NCBI GenBank assembly: GCA_963843385.1 | Contig: CAWJJY010000001.1 | Span: 62,001 to 126,000, forward strand | DNA: 64,000 nt | Origin: CAVOHU01 sp963843385 | Lineage (GTDB): Bacteria; Acidobacteriota; Vicinamibacteria; Vicinamibacterales; JAKQTR01 | Direction of reading: 5' to 3' | Shown: positions 17,365-26,088 of the stretch, one piece after another | Numbering within the stretch: the first letter of the stretch is position 1 | How the letters are laid out: every line of letters starts with the position of its first letter | Made by a program: the position numbers and the translations under genes | The notes under the pieces: generated by a model | What the model was told of the DNA's origin: nothing | What the model saw: the letters and a program-made list of their open reading frames with translations, nothing else | Databases searched by the model: none

Positions 17365-17382
17365 GACGAGCCAACGAGGATC

Positions 17383-18138
17383 ATGCACAACCTGCTGACA
17401 GACAAGGCCGTCCTGGTGACGGGCGGATCACGCGGCATCGGCGCCCAAATCGTCCGTATGGCGATTGAAGAAGGGGCGCAGGTCGCCTTCACCTACTGGA
17501 ACAGCGGAGAGGCCGCGGCCAGGTTGTCCCGCGAGCTGACCGCGCAATACCCCGGGCAACATTGCCTCGCCCTTCGCTGTGATGTCAGCGACACCGATGC
17601 CATGCAGTCGATGGCAGACAAGGTCGCGGCGGAGCTGGGGCGCATCGACGCTCTGGTCAACAACGCCGGCATCACCCAGGACACGGTGCTGGCACGCATG
17701 AGCCGGGAGCAGTGGGACACCGTCATCACGACCAACCTTGGCAGCGTGTTCAACGCCACCAAGCCGTTGCTGTTGCGAATGGTCAAGCAAGGGTCCGGGT
17801 CGATCGTCAACATGACGTCACTGGTTGCCATCTACGGCAACGGCGGCCAGACGAACTACGCGGCGGCCAAGGGCGGGATCATCGGGTTCACCAAGTCGCT
17901 CTCGGCAGAGGTCGCTCCGCACGGCGTACGGGTCAACGCCGTGGCGCCGGGCTACATACGGACCGACATGTCGGCGGCGATGAAGCCGGAGCATCTCGAG
18001 CACGCCAGGTCTCGCATTTCTCTGGGCCGCCTTGGCACGGTCGAGGACGTGGCCCCGGTGGTGTGCTTTCTTGCGTCGGATCTCGCCGCCTATATCACGG
18101 GACAGGTCATCCAGGTGGACGGGGGAATCACCCTGTAG
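17383..18138 (+). CDS. FabG-like 3-oxoacyl-ACP reductase, candidate trans-acting ketoreductase
   Basis: A 251-residue short-chain dehydrogenase with the NADP-binding TGGSRGIG, NNAG, and the catalytic set Ser146, Tyr159, Lys163 (NYAAAKGG). The C-terminus (GRLGTVEDVAPVV, ITGQVIQVDGG) is typical of FabG, the reductase that turns 3-oxoacyl-ACP into 3-hydroxyacyl-ACP. It is the last gene of the plus operon, 18 bases after P450, with GAGG upstream of ATG 17383. The PKS has a DH but no KR, so this enzyme is a natural candidate to supply beta-keto reduction in trans. That role is inference from context. The alternative is a tailoring SDR or a fatty-acid FabG recruited to the locus. Confidence 0.88.
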   Translation: MHNLLTDKAVLVTGGSRGIGAQIVRMAIEEGAQVAFTYWNSGEAAARLSRELTAQYPGQHCLALRCDVSDTDAMQSMADKVAAELGRIDALVNNAGITQDTVLARMSREQWDTVITTNLGSVFNATKPLLLRMVKQGSGSIVNMTSLVAIYGNGGQTNYAAAKGGIIGFTKSLSAEVAPHGVRVNAVAPGYIRTDMSAAMKPEHLEHARSRISLGRLGTVEDVAPVVCFLASDLAAYITGQVIQVDGGITL

Positions 18139-18189
18139 CGGTACCCGTCGAAGAGAGAACGTGATCTCGGGCTGGGACCAGCGCCCGGA

Positions 18190-18960
18190 TCAGACGTTGT
18201 CCGGGCGGACCAGTGCGTCGGCGCCGCCGTCGACGAACATGATCGAGCCATGGACGAACGACGAGGACGGATCGAGCAGAAAGGCCACTGCCGACGAGAT
18301 GTCTTCGGGTTCGCCACCCCGGCCGAGCGCTGCCGGCAGCGCCTCGATCATCGGCCTCACCAGCGGGTCATCCAAGGCACCCTGCAAGAGCGGAGTGAGC
18401 ACAGGCCCGGGAGCGACCGCGTTCAGTCGCACGCCAGCCCGCCCCCATTCGAGGGCGCGACGCCGTACCGCGCGGGCCAGGGCGATCTTGGTCATCGTGT
18501 AGACCGAGGCGCCGTCGAATCGATCCGCCAGGGCTGCCGCCGCCCCCTCGTCCCCCTCGAGCATGGCATCGATCAGCAACGGATTCCGATTGGGCAGCAT
18601 CCCGATCGAGTTCGAGGAAATGACCACGGCGGAAGGCGCCACCCCGGACGCCAATGCCGGCCTGAGAAGGTCGAGCAGTTGGACGCCCCCGAAGTAGTTG
18701 ACCGACACGAGCCTGGACAACGGCCGCACCTGCGGGCCGACTCCTGCACACACCACTAGTCCATCGATGGACCCGTTGGTCGCGAACAACACGGCTTGGA
18801 TGGCCGAGGTGCGCCCCGCAGGCGTCGAGAGGTCGGTCTCAACCTCCTGGCCCGAACCGGGCAGGTCGACGCCAATCACCGACGCCCCGTCCTTCTCGAG
18901 ACGCCGCCGAATCGCGGCACCCAGACCCGAGCCCGATCCTGTGATGACGACTGTCCGCAT
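18190..18960 (-). CDS. short-chain dehydrogenase/reductase (hydroxysteroid-dehydrogenase-like)
   Basis: A 256-residue SDR, last gene of the minus operon, converging on fabG with a 51-base gap. It shows TGSGSGLG for NAD(P) binding, a catalytic serine in VVISSNSIG and YTMTK as the YxxxK pair. The shortened middle region and the long insertion between the Ser and Tyr are like 3-alpha-hydroxysteroid dehydrogenase/carbonyl reductase relatives. It could reduce or oxidise the aldehyde or alcohol left by the NRPS reductase, but no substrate can be read from the sequence. ATG 18960 is preferred. A GTG at 18969 has a better-spaced AGAGG and is possible. Confidence 0.85.
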   Translation of the reverse strand: MRTVVITGSGSGLGAAIRRRLEKDGASVIGVDLPGSGQEVETDLSTPAGRTSAIQAVLFATNGSIDGLVVCAGVGPQVRPLSRLVSVNYFGGVQLLDLLRPALASGVAPSAVVISSNSIGMLPNRNPLLIDAMLEGDEGAAAALADRFDGASVYTMTKIALARAVRRRALEWGRAGVRLNAVAPGPVLTPLLQGALDDPLVRPMIEALPAALGRGGEPEDISSAVAFLLDPSSSFVHGSIMFVDGGADALVRPDNV

Positions 18961-19080
18961 TCGGTGCACTGACCTCTCGACATGGCGCCCGCTTCGTCCC
19001 TGATCGACACTACGAGCATCGCCGCCTGCCGATCCTATGCCCGGCGTGTTGGTCGACTTCGAAGCGGGGGCGCCGGCGCG

Positions 19081-20922
19081 TCAGAAGTCGCGGCCCATGA
19101 GCCGTCTGGGCCACATCGCCGGCCTGTCAACGAAGAGCAGACGCCAGATGGTCGGCACGGCGCGGTAGTACAAGAAGCCCTTGCCCCACCTCAGCATGCG
19201 ATAGGGGAACTCGTAGAGCATCAGTTCGCGCCAGCTCTGCGGGGCAAAGAGGCCCGTGAAGTTGTCGGCCATCCGCCGAAGCGGCCTCGCCGGGGTCACC
19301 GGCCGCAGCGTGCCTTCCTCCTCCCAACGGGACGGGTCGAGCCTCATCTTCCAGGCGTTGATCCATGGCCTGGTCTTCAGCAGCGGGTGAGCCGGATGGC
19401 ACTCCGACAGCGCCTGCCAGAACAGGGCCTGCGCCAGCTCCTCGAAACGATCCAGGTTCTTGCGAGCCACTTCCAGCGTCTGCGCAGGACTGCGCCTGGC
19501 AGCCAGATCCAGGTGCAGCAGCTGGAGAAACCTCATGCGGCGCATGTCGCCCACCACGTGGATTGCACGCGGCGGCGCCGCGTCCGACCAGTCGGCGAAC
19601 AGCGCTTCCACGCGCTCGTTCAGATCGCGGTACCGCCGGCCGAGCTCCATGATCTCCGGCGTCGGCCGCCGCACGAATCCCTGGACGTACACCTGGTACA
19701 TGTACGACCAGATGATCGCCGTGTCCCAGGCCAGCTTGGGCGTGAAGATCTGCGCGTGACCGAAGGCTCGGTAGACGCCCCGGTAGTAATCGAGGCCCGT
19801 CCTGTACAGGATGTTCAGCACCAGCTCGTTGTGCTGTGCCACGACCTCTTCGGTCAGCTCGCCTGCCCGGTCGCGCCTGATCAACTCGACCGTCGTCGTG
19901 TTGGTGATGCAGATAAAGTCACTGCCGAGGCTGTACAGCGGGTCCAGGAAGAAACCCGCCTCGCCGACGCAACTCCAGCGGTGATGCGAGAAGACCTGTT
20001 CCGAGCCGTAGCTGTACCCTTTGAAGCTCAGGAAATCCAGCGGGGATTCACCCTTGATGAAGGCGTGGAGCGCGGGCTCGTTCACGCGCAGCCACGACAA
20101 TGCCTGCTGGTACGACGTGCCGTAGGTGCGCTGCGGGTGCACGCTCTCATCGGTCACGATGCCGACACTGGTCTTGCCCGAGCCCAGCGGGATCAGCCAC
20201 ACCCAGTAGCCCTTGCCCATCAGGTGATTGGTCGAAAAGTAGCGGTCCTCGACGCAGCCCGCCCGCCACGCGCGCCCTCCCTTGGCGCCCAGCGCATCGA
20301 CGTCGATGCGGCCGTTGTAACGCCACCAGGCGGCGCTGGCGTGATGACCGTTCTGGCGGCGCAGGCCGAGCCGGCTCTGCAACAGGCAGCGCCGTCCCGT
20401 GGCATCGGCCAGCCACCGGCCGGTGATCGTGAAGGGCTCTCCGCCGGGAATGCGGCGGCACGTGATCGCATGAACCGACTCTCCCTGGCCCAGGACGATG
20501 TCGTCGACGGTGGTGCCCTCGAACAGCGCCACTCCCATCTCGCACACAATCTGCCGGAGGTCGTTTTCCAGCCGGCCGCGATCGATTTGATACGAGGGCA
20601 CCGGCGGGAACATGTCCGACCCGGTTTCGGGCCGGTTCTCCAGCGGGCCCTGCGCGTTCCCGAAGAAGAAGCGCAGGCCCAACTTGGGCAGGTGGCGGCT
20701 CCGGAAATACGGGTCCAGCTTGAGCACCTGCCCGAAGTAGTAAGTGCCGAGCTCGATCGACGACTCGCCGACCTTGAAGGCGGCTTCCGGCAGCGGACGG
20801 GCCAGACGGTCGATTACCGCCACCGAGAGGGAGGGGAGTTCCAGCCTGAGCTGGCGCGCCAGCGCCAGCCCGGCCAGCCCGCCCCCTGCAATCACGACAT
20901 CGAACGCCTGTGGTTCGTCCAT
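19081..20922 (-). CDS. flavin-dependent halogenase-like protein
   Basis: A 613-residue FAD enzyme of the tryptophan/phenolic halogenase superfamily. The FAD-binding GGGLAGL lies at residues 13-19, and Lys50 in FKVGESS matches the conserved KVGES region of this family. WVWLIP at 240-245 fits the WxWxIP signature that marks halogenases and separates them from monooxygenases. EAGFFLDPLYSLGSD at 321-335 is the second FAD motif. The C-terminal 200 residues are helical and longer than in classical tryptophan halogenases. A role in chlorinating or brominating the product is likely but unproven, since some relatives act as hydroxylases. No flavin reductase gene is nearby. The ATG is directly next to the stop of the upstream kinase gene, which implies co-translation. 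Confidence 0.85.
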   Translation of the reverse strand: MDEPQAFDVVIAGGGLAGLALARQLRLELPSLSVAVIDRLARPLPEAAFKVGESSIELGTYYFGQVLKLDPYFRSRHLPKLGLRFFFGNAQGPLENRPETGSDMFPPVPSYQIDRGRLENDLRQIVCEMGVALFEGTTVDDIVLGQGESVHAITCRRIPGGEPFTITGRWLADATGRRCLLQSRLGLRRQNGHHASAAWWRYNGRIDVDALGAKGGRAWRAGCVEDRYFSTNHLMGKGYWVWLIPLGSGKTSVGIVTDESVHPQRTYGTSYQQALSWLRVNEPALHAFIKGESPLDFLSFKGYSYGSEQVFSHHRWSCVGEAGFFLDPLYSLGSDFICITNTTTVELIRRDRAGELTEEVVAQHNELVLNILYRTGLDYYRGVYRAFGHAQIFTPKLAWDTAIIWSYMYQVYVQGFVRRPTPEIMELGRRYRDLNERVEALFADWSDAAPPRAIHVVGDMRRMRFLQLLHLDLAARRSPAQTLEVARKNLDRFEELAQALFWQALSECHPAHPLLKTRPWINAWKMRLDPSRWEEEGTLRPVTPARPLRRMADNFTGLFAPQSWRELMLYEFPYRMLRWGKGFLYYRAVPTIWRLLFVDRPAMWPRRLMGRDF

Positions 20923-20923
20923 G

Positions 20924-22804
20924 TCAACGCCCGGCGGTCCGGGACTGAGTGTCCCGCTCCTTGAGCCTGAAGACGACGGCGCGGGTGCTGGCGATCACGA
21001 TGGCCAGAACCACGACGTGGTAGATGCGGCTGCGCAGGATCGTCCAGAACGAATCGATGAGCGGAGCCGGTTCCGACCGGGCATACCGAAGGATGGCCAC
21101 CATCGCCGCAGCGAGCCCGGTGACCAGGATGAGCCGTCCGGCCATACGGCTCATTGCACTGAACGCGAACACCCACTTTTCGATGACCGATGTGAACGTC
21201 AGGATCGGCGACGAGATCGTCTGCCGCGCGCTCGCCATCAGCTCCGATCCGGTCTCGGCCAGTTCCTCGACGCGCAGGAAGAGATTGCGTCGCATACCGC
21301 GGACGCGCTTTCGCCAGCGCTCCTCCGCCCATCGCGCCCGGTCTTCTCGCCTGAACTTCACGTACTCCTCGTACCGATCGATGCTGCGATCCAGCCTGAG
21401 GACCATCGTGTCGTAGAGGAGCGTTGCGCGGACCATGCGCAGTGTGTGCAGGTTCATCGGAAGGCCGTAGCGGCGGGCCGCCTTGACCATGACCAGCCAC
21501 TGTCGGGCCGAGGTGCGTTCCCACCACTCCGTGTACTTCGCCTTGGTGCGGAACGTGCAGAGGACGCGCGTGTATTCGGCCTCCAGGTCCTTCATGAGGC
21601 TCGAGACGTCGATCCGCGAGAGCGGTTCGAGCAGCTTCAGCGTGGAGCGCGCCATCCCCTCGGCGTCGCCCTTGCGCATGCTGTTCACGATCTGCTCGAG
21701 CGCCCGCCGATGGTCGTCGTCGAACGAACCGCAGGATCCGAAATCGATGAAGGTGATCGTGCTGCCCTGGCCGACGACGATGTTGGCCGGATGAGGATCG
21801 GCATGGAAGAAGACGTGCTCGTCCATGCTCCAGAACGCAGCCCAGAGAATCCGCCGTGCCACCGTCGAAGGATCGATCTCGAGATCGCGCATCATCGCGA
21901 GGCCCTGCGGGTCGTTGTGCTCGATGGCCGCGATGATCTCCCAGAGCCACATGCCTGACACGAACTCCTGCACGAGCACTTCGTCGCTCGAGTGCTCGAA
22001 GTACACCTGCGGCGCGGTGAAGAAATCCTTGCCGGCCTTGGCGCGGGCATTCCTGCGGAAGATGTCCTGAAACTGCGCTTCCTTTCTGAAGTCGAGCTCG
22101 TCGAGCAGGGTATCTTTGAGCTCGCGGCGAAGGCTGCGCGAGAACCCCGGGCGGACAATCGCAAGGGACTCGACCAGGCCCGCCAGCCAGTCGATGGCCC
22201 GGAAGTCGGCCATGAAGACCTCGCCGATGCCGGGCCGGCGGATCTTGACGGCGACCTTCGTGCCGTCCTTCAGTGTCGCCTGGTAGACGCAGGCGATCGA
22301 AGCGGCGCCCACGGGCTCCGGATCGAACACGGCGAACAACTCGTGCCATTTCCTGCCCGTTGCGCGCTCGATCGCGGCGAATGCCTGCTCGAGCGGGAAG
22401 GCCGGCATGCGGTCGAGCATCTTCGACAGCTCGACACAGTATTCCCACGGGACCAGGTCGATCCGCATCGCGAGCTGCTGGCCGAACTTGATGAACGTCC
22501 CGCCGGCCTTCTGCAGGCCGAGCCGGAGACGGGTCGCACGGCGGCTGAGGCTGTCGCGCCGGAGAAGCCGGTCCCACAGATTTCCGCCCACGACGTAGCC
22601 GATGACCGAGAGCCACCGGAAGAGCCGTCCAACCGACCGCACGATGCCGGCCTTGAATGACATCGCGTGGATGCCCGGCAAAGAGGATGCCTCGACGCTG
22701 GTGCTGATGATCTGGCGGCGGCGGGGGATCGGTTGCAGCACCGTCGCGCGGGTAGGACGCGCGGGCAGAGGAACCTCGTATGCGGCGTCGAGTGGAGCGT
22801 CCAC
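20924..22804 (-). CDS. UbiB/ABC1/COQ8-family atypical kinase with C-terminal membrane segments
   Basis: A 626-residue protein of the ABC1/UbiB atypical kinase family. The family KxGQ motif is at 106-109 (KFGQ), the alanine-rich nucleotide loop is PVGAASIACVYQ, the ATP-binding lysine is in VAVKIRRP, the catalytic loop is FFHADPHPANI and the metal-binding DFG is in FIDFGSCG. All catalytic residues appear intact. Two hydrophobic helices near the C-terminus (AGRLILVTGLAAAMVAIL and YHVVVLAIVIAST) suggest anchoring in the inner membrane. Family members support quinone synthesis or lipid handling, often by ATPase-driven extraction of lipids. The GTG at 22804 abuts the stop of the preceding paralogue. 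An ATG at 22663 is an alternative start. Confidence 0.88.
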   Translation of the reverse strand: MDAPLDAAYEVPLPARPTRATVLQPIPRRRQIISTSVEASSLPGIHAMSFKAGIVRSVGRLFRWLSVIGYVVGGNLWDRLLRRDSLSRRATRLRLGLQKAGGTFIKFGQQLAMRIDLVPWEYCVELSKMLDRMPAFPLEQAFAAIERATGRKWHELFAVFDPEPVGAASIACVYQATLKDGTKVAVKIRRPGIGEVFMADFRAIDWLAGLVESLAIVRPGFSRSLRRELKDTLLDELDFRKEAQFQDIFRRNARAKAGKDFFTAPQVYFEHSSDEVLVQEFVSGMWLWEIIAAIEHNDPQGLAMMRDLEIDPSTVARRILWAAFWSMDEHVFFHADPHPANIVVGQGSTITFIDFGSCGSFDDDHRRALEQIVNSMRKGDAEGMARSTLKLLEPLSRIDVSSLMKDLEAEYTRVLCTFRTKAKYTEWWERTSARQWLVMVKAARRYGLPMNLHTLRMVRATLLYDTMVLRLDRSIDRYEEYVKFRREDRARWAEERWRKRVRGMRRNLFLRVEELAETGSELMASARQTISSPILTFTSVIEKWVFAFSAMSRMAGRLILVTGLAAAMVAILRYARSEPAPLIDSFWTILRSRIYHVVVLAIVIASTRAVVFRLKERDTQSRTAGR

Positions 22805-24634
22805 CTAAGTGTCCTTGTCGTCCAGCCGGAAGAGGATCTTCCGGGCGTTGACGAATACGAGCAGCGCCACCACCGCGCGAAACGCGAAGAGCGACAGCAC
22901 GAGATTCAAGGCGTCGAGCGTGTCGAGCCACCGGCCCGTCGTGACGTTGTGAACGGCGAGGATCCCAGCCGTCATCAGCGCGGCGACGACGAGGGCCTGC
23001 GCCATGAGCCGGATGAACGAATAGACCACGAACGACCCTTTGCTCATCAGCGAGCTGAAGTTCACCCGCGGAATCGACAACGCGTGGCGCAGCCGGAAGA
23101 ACAGGCTCTCGGTGGTGTTCGCCAGCTGCTCCAGGTGCAGGTACACGCCGTTGTCGTCGGGGAACCTGGACGCACGCTTGCCGAGCTTCCGTCCGAAGCG
23201 CCGCCGCGCGCGCGCCGCCCGGTACCGGGCAAACCGGCGGTATTCCTTGATGACGTTGATGCCGGGATCGAGCCGGACGGCGAGCGAGTCGAACATGACG
23301 TTGCCGCGAAGAAGGCGCAGGACGTGAAAATCGATCACGATGCCGAAGCGCCGGGCCAGTCGAATCAGGCCCATCCATTGCAGCGCCGAGGTCCGGTCGA
23401 ACGGGCCCTGGCCGGCCTGGCGCGATTCGAGGGCGAACAGCATCTGCCAGTTGTGGACTTCGAGCTCCTTGGCCAGCTCCTTCGGATCCACGGCGGGAAG
23501 CGGCTCGAGCAGCACCAGCGACGACCTCGCCATGTTGAGCGGGTCCTGCTTCCAGGCGTAGTACATGTTCTGCTGCAGGGCGCGGCGCTTGGTGCGGCCG
23601 ATGGCGCCCACCGAGCCGAAGTCGATGAAGGTCAGTCTCCCGCCCTCGCCGAGGATGATGCGGTCTGGGTGCGGATCGGCCCGGAAGAAGAAGTGCTCGT
23701 GCCAGCCCCAGTAGTTGATCCACGCCAGACGGCGCGCGACCTGCCCCGGGTCGATGCCGAGCCGGCGCGCCAGGCCCAGGACCTCCTCGTTCTGCTGTTC
23801 GACCGCGGCCACCAGCTCCCAGAGCCACATGCCGGTGACGAACTCCTCGACGATGACGTCCTCACCGGAGAGATCGAAGAACACGCGCGGAGCGGTGAAG
23901 AAGCGCTTGCCCGAATCGCGGGCCGCCCGGCGGAACAGGTCCGCGTAACGCGCTTCACGGACGAAGTCCAGTTCCTCCACCAGGGTCTCGCGCAGCTCGC
24001 GCCGCATGCTCTGCGTGTGGCCGGGCCGCAGCACCGTGAAGAACTCCAGCGCGCCGGCCAGCCAGTCGAACGCCTTCAGGTCCGCCATGAACAGCTCGCC
24101 GGCCCCGGGCCGTCGCACCTTCACGACGACCCGCGCGCCGGTCCGCAGGATGGCCTGGTAGGTGCACGCGACGGAGGCCGACCCGACCGGGTCCGGGTCG
24201 AACCGGGCAAAGGTCTCTTCGAGCGGCCGGCCGGTGACTCTCTCGACCATGGCGATCGCGCGATCGGCCGGAAACGGCGGAACGCGGTCGAGCATGCGGG
24301 CAAGCTCGTTGCCGTATTCCCAGGGCAGCAGATCGAGGCGCATGGCGAGCTGCTGGCCGATCTTGATGAAGGTCCCGCCGGTGCGCTCGAAGATCCGCCG
24401 CAGGTGCGCGGCCCGGCGCGCGGGAGTGCTCGTGCGCCGGAGCCTGTCCCAGAACGCCGACGCGCCGAACCGGAGGAGAATGCCGAGCCAGACGAACAGC
24501 CGGAAGAATGCCCTGACGCGGCTCGCGTCGAACTCGACCGTCTTCATCTGGGGCGGAGCAGCCTCTACGGCCCCCAGGGTGAGCAGGGGGCGGCGGGGGA
24601 GCGGTGCGATGATCCCCGGCTCTCCCTCGCTCAT
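22805..24634 (-). CDS. UbiB/ABC1-family protein, paralogue with degenerate catalytic loop
   Basis: A 609-residue paralogue of the next gene, starting at ATG 24634 with AGGAG eight bases upstream. KIGQ is at 91-94, followed by PVGSASVACTYQ and VVVKVRRP, and the DFG motif is in FIDFGSVG. The catalytic loop, however, reads RADPHPDR (318-325) where the family and its neighbour have HADPHPxN. The first His is Arg and the metal-binding Asn is Arg325. Phosphotransfer or ATP hydrolysis is therefore doubtful, and it may be a pseudokinase partner of the intact paralogue. Two C-terminal hydrophobic helices are present. Tandem duplication followed by divergence is the simplest origin. The genes are adjacent with no gap. 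Confidence 0.88.
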   Translation of the reverse strand: MSEGEPGIIAPLPRRPLLTLGAVEAAPPQMKTVEFDASRVRAFFRLFVWLGILLRFGASAFWDRLRRTSTPARRAAHLRRIFERTGGTFIKIGQQLAMRLDLLPWEYGNELARMLDRVPPFPADRAIAMVERVTGRPLEETFARFDPDPVGSASVACTYQAILRTGARVVVKVRRPGAGELFMADLKAFDWLAGALEFFTVLRPGHTQSMRRELRETLVEELDFVREARYADLFRRAARDSGKRFFTAPRVFFDLSGEDVIVEEFVTGMWLWELVAAVEQQNEEVLGLARRLGIDPGQVARRLAWINYWGWHEHFFFRADPHPDRIILGEGGRLTFIDFGSVGAIGRTKRRALQQNMYYAWKQDPLNMARSSLVLLEPLPAVDPKELAKELEVHNWQMLFALESRQAGQGPFDRTSALQWMGLIRLARRFGIVIDFHVLRLLRGNVMFDSLAVRLDPGINVIKEYRRFARYRAARARRRFGRKLGKRASRFPDDNGVYLHLEQLANTTESLFFRLRHALSIPRVNFSSLMSKGSFVVYSFIRLMAQALVVAALMTAGILAVHNVTTGRWLDTLDALNLVLSLFAFRAVVALLVFVNARKILFRLDDKDT

Positions 24635-24704
24635 GACGCGGACTCCTGGGTCAGGCGAAGATCTCGCCGGCACGACCCCGGAACGCCCCTCGGGTCGATC
24701 GCCA

Positions 24705-26060
24705 TCAAGCGGCTGCGATATCGACACGGATGCACGTCTCGAGAATCACTCCCAGCGACCCGGAAAACTCCTGCAGGACGTGTTCGTCCTCCGCGCTGAA
24801 CGCCGGACGATCCCGCTTGTTGAGCAGTTGCGCGACCCCGATGACGTCCCGCTTGCGATCGAATATGGGCATGCAGAGGATCGATCGGGTGACGAAGGGC
24901 CGCCCGTCCAGCCCGCGCTCGCCACGCTGTGCGCTGGCGCGGTCGACCTCCGGGTTGAAGTCGGGGTGATGGTACGGGTCCGCGATGTTCATCGTCTCGC
25001 CACGCGCCGCCACGCGGCCGGCGATTCCGGTCCCGACCGGCATCCGGATCTCGAGCGGCTCGTTCCCCGCATGATGCGCGATCCTCGACCGCAGCTCGGC
25101 GCGCTGCTTGTCGACCAGGTACACCGTCGCGCGTTCCGCCCCCACCAGCTCGCGAACGCGAACGGCCGTCACCTCCAGGACCTGTTCGACCAGGGTCCGC
25201 GTCGCGTCCGCGTTGGCCGCGTCCAGCGTCTGGAGGAACCCGGAGAATTCGGTGGTCACCTCCTCGAGGACCTTCACGAATTTCTGATCGGGCAGCTCCC
25301 GGAGATGGCGCTCGAGCTGGCCTTTCCGCTGCATGCCGGCGAAGGCCGTCAGCAGGTGCTCGGTATTGGCAGCCATGCCAGAGGTGAACGACGAAATCCT
25401 GCCGTCCTCGAGCGTCAGGATCCGGTCGGCAACGTCCAGGATGCGGTTGTCGTGCGTCACCAGCAGGATGGCGCACCCCTGCTCCTTGGCGAGCGTGTGC
25501 AGGATGTCCACGACTTCCCGCCCGCTCGCCTTGTCGAGCGCGGCCGTGGGCTCGTCGGCCAGCACGATCTTCGGCTGCCGCACCAGCGCCCGGGCGATGG
25601 CGACGCGCTGCTTCTGTCCCCCCGACAGCTGATGCGGGTAGTGATCGACCCGCTTGGAGAGGCCCACGGCGCCGAGCATCTCGACGCTGCGCTTCCGGGA
25701 GTCACCCGAGCCGTCCGAATGGTCCAGATCCAGGCCCATCTGGACGTTCTCGCACGCGGTCAACGCGTCGAGCAGGTTGTGCGCCTGGAAGATGAAGCCG
25801 ATGCTGCGCCGCACACGCACCAGCGTTCCGCGGCTCGCCCCGTTGAGCTCGGTGTCCAGCGTCTTGACGCTGCCGTCCTGGACCGATCGCAACCCGCAGA
25901 CGAGCGTGAGCAGCGTCGTCTTCCCGGATCCCGACGGGCCCGTGTTGATCACGATCTCTCCCGGGTACACGTCCGCGGAAATGTCGAACAGGATCTGCTT
26001 GCGCAGATCGCCGCTTCCGAAGCTGTGGTTGAGATTCCGGATGGAGATCGCCGAATCCAT
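24705..26060 (-). CDS. DevA-like ABC transporter ATPase fused to a GAF domain
   Basis: A 451-residue fusion. Residues about 5-230 form a MacB/DevA-type ATPase with Walker A GPSGSGKTT, signature LSGGQKQR, Walker B IVLADEP and the H-loop VTHD. Residues about 280-445 form a GAF domain with MPVGTGIAGRVAARGE and the typical ending around VIGVAQLLNKRD. The ATPase powers export with DevC (membrane permease) and DevB (periplasmic adaptor) encoded just upstream. GAF domains bind small ligands such as cyclic nucleotides, so transport may be gated by an intracellular signal, which is inference. The start at ATG 26060 gives a normal ATPase N-terminus. DevC ends 28 bases before it. Confidence 0.9.
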   Translation of the reverse strand: MDSAISIRNLNHSFGSGDLRKQILFDISADVYPGEIVINTGPSGSGKTTLLTLVCGLRSVQDGSVKTLDTELNGASRGTLVRVRRSIGFIFQAHNLLDALTACENVQMGLDLDHSDGSGDSRKRSVEMLGAVGLSKRVDHYPHQLSGGQKQRVAIARALVRQPKIVLADEPTAALDKASGREVVDILHTLAKEQGCAILLVTHDNRILDVADRILTLEDGRISSFTSGMAANTEHLLTAFAGMQRKGQLERHLRELPDQKFVKVLEEVTTEFSGFLQTLDAANADATRTLVEQVLEVTAVRVRELVGAERATVYLVDKQRAELRSRIAHHAGNEPLEIRMPVGTGIAGRVAARGETMNIADPYHHPDFNPEVDRASAQRGERGLDGRPFVTRSILCMPIFDRKRDVIGVAQLLNKRDRPAFSAEDEHVLQEFSGSLGVILETCIRVDIAAA

Positions 26061-26088
26061 GTTCAGTCTCGCAGGATCGGGTCGCTCG

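Noticed and set aside
18982..20964. Long plus-strand ORF of 660 codons opposite the halogenase gene
   Set aside because: It is an antisense shadow. The minus strand has clear FAD and WxWxIP motifs, while the plus reading is Arg/Pro/His-rich with no fold-like pattern. High GC at third positions explains such long open antisense frames.
20892..23828. 978-codon minus-strand ORF overlapping both ABC1 genes in another frame
   Set aside because: It is an alternative frame of two well-supported genes, Arg/Ala/Gly-rich and without conserved motifs.
22667..24799. Long plus-strand ORF of 710 codons opposite the ABC1 kinase gene
   Set aside because: Antisense to a gene with intact family motifs, with no ribosome binding site or recognisable domain.
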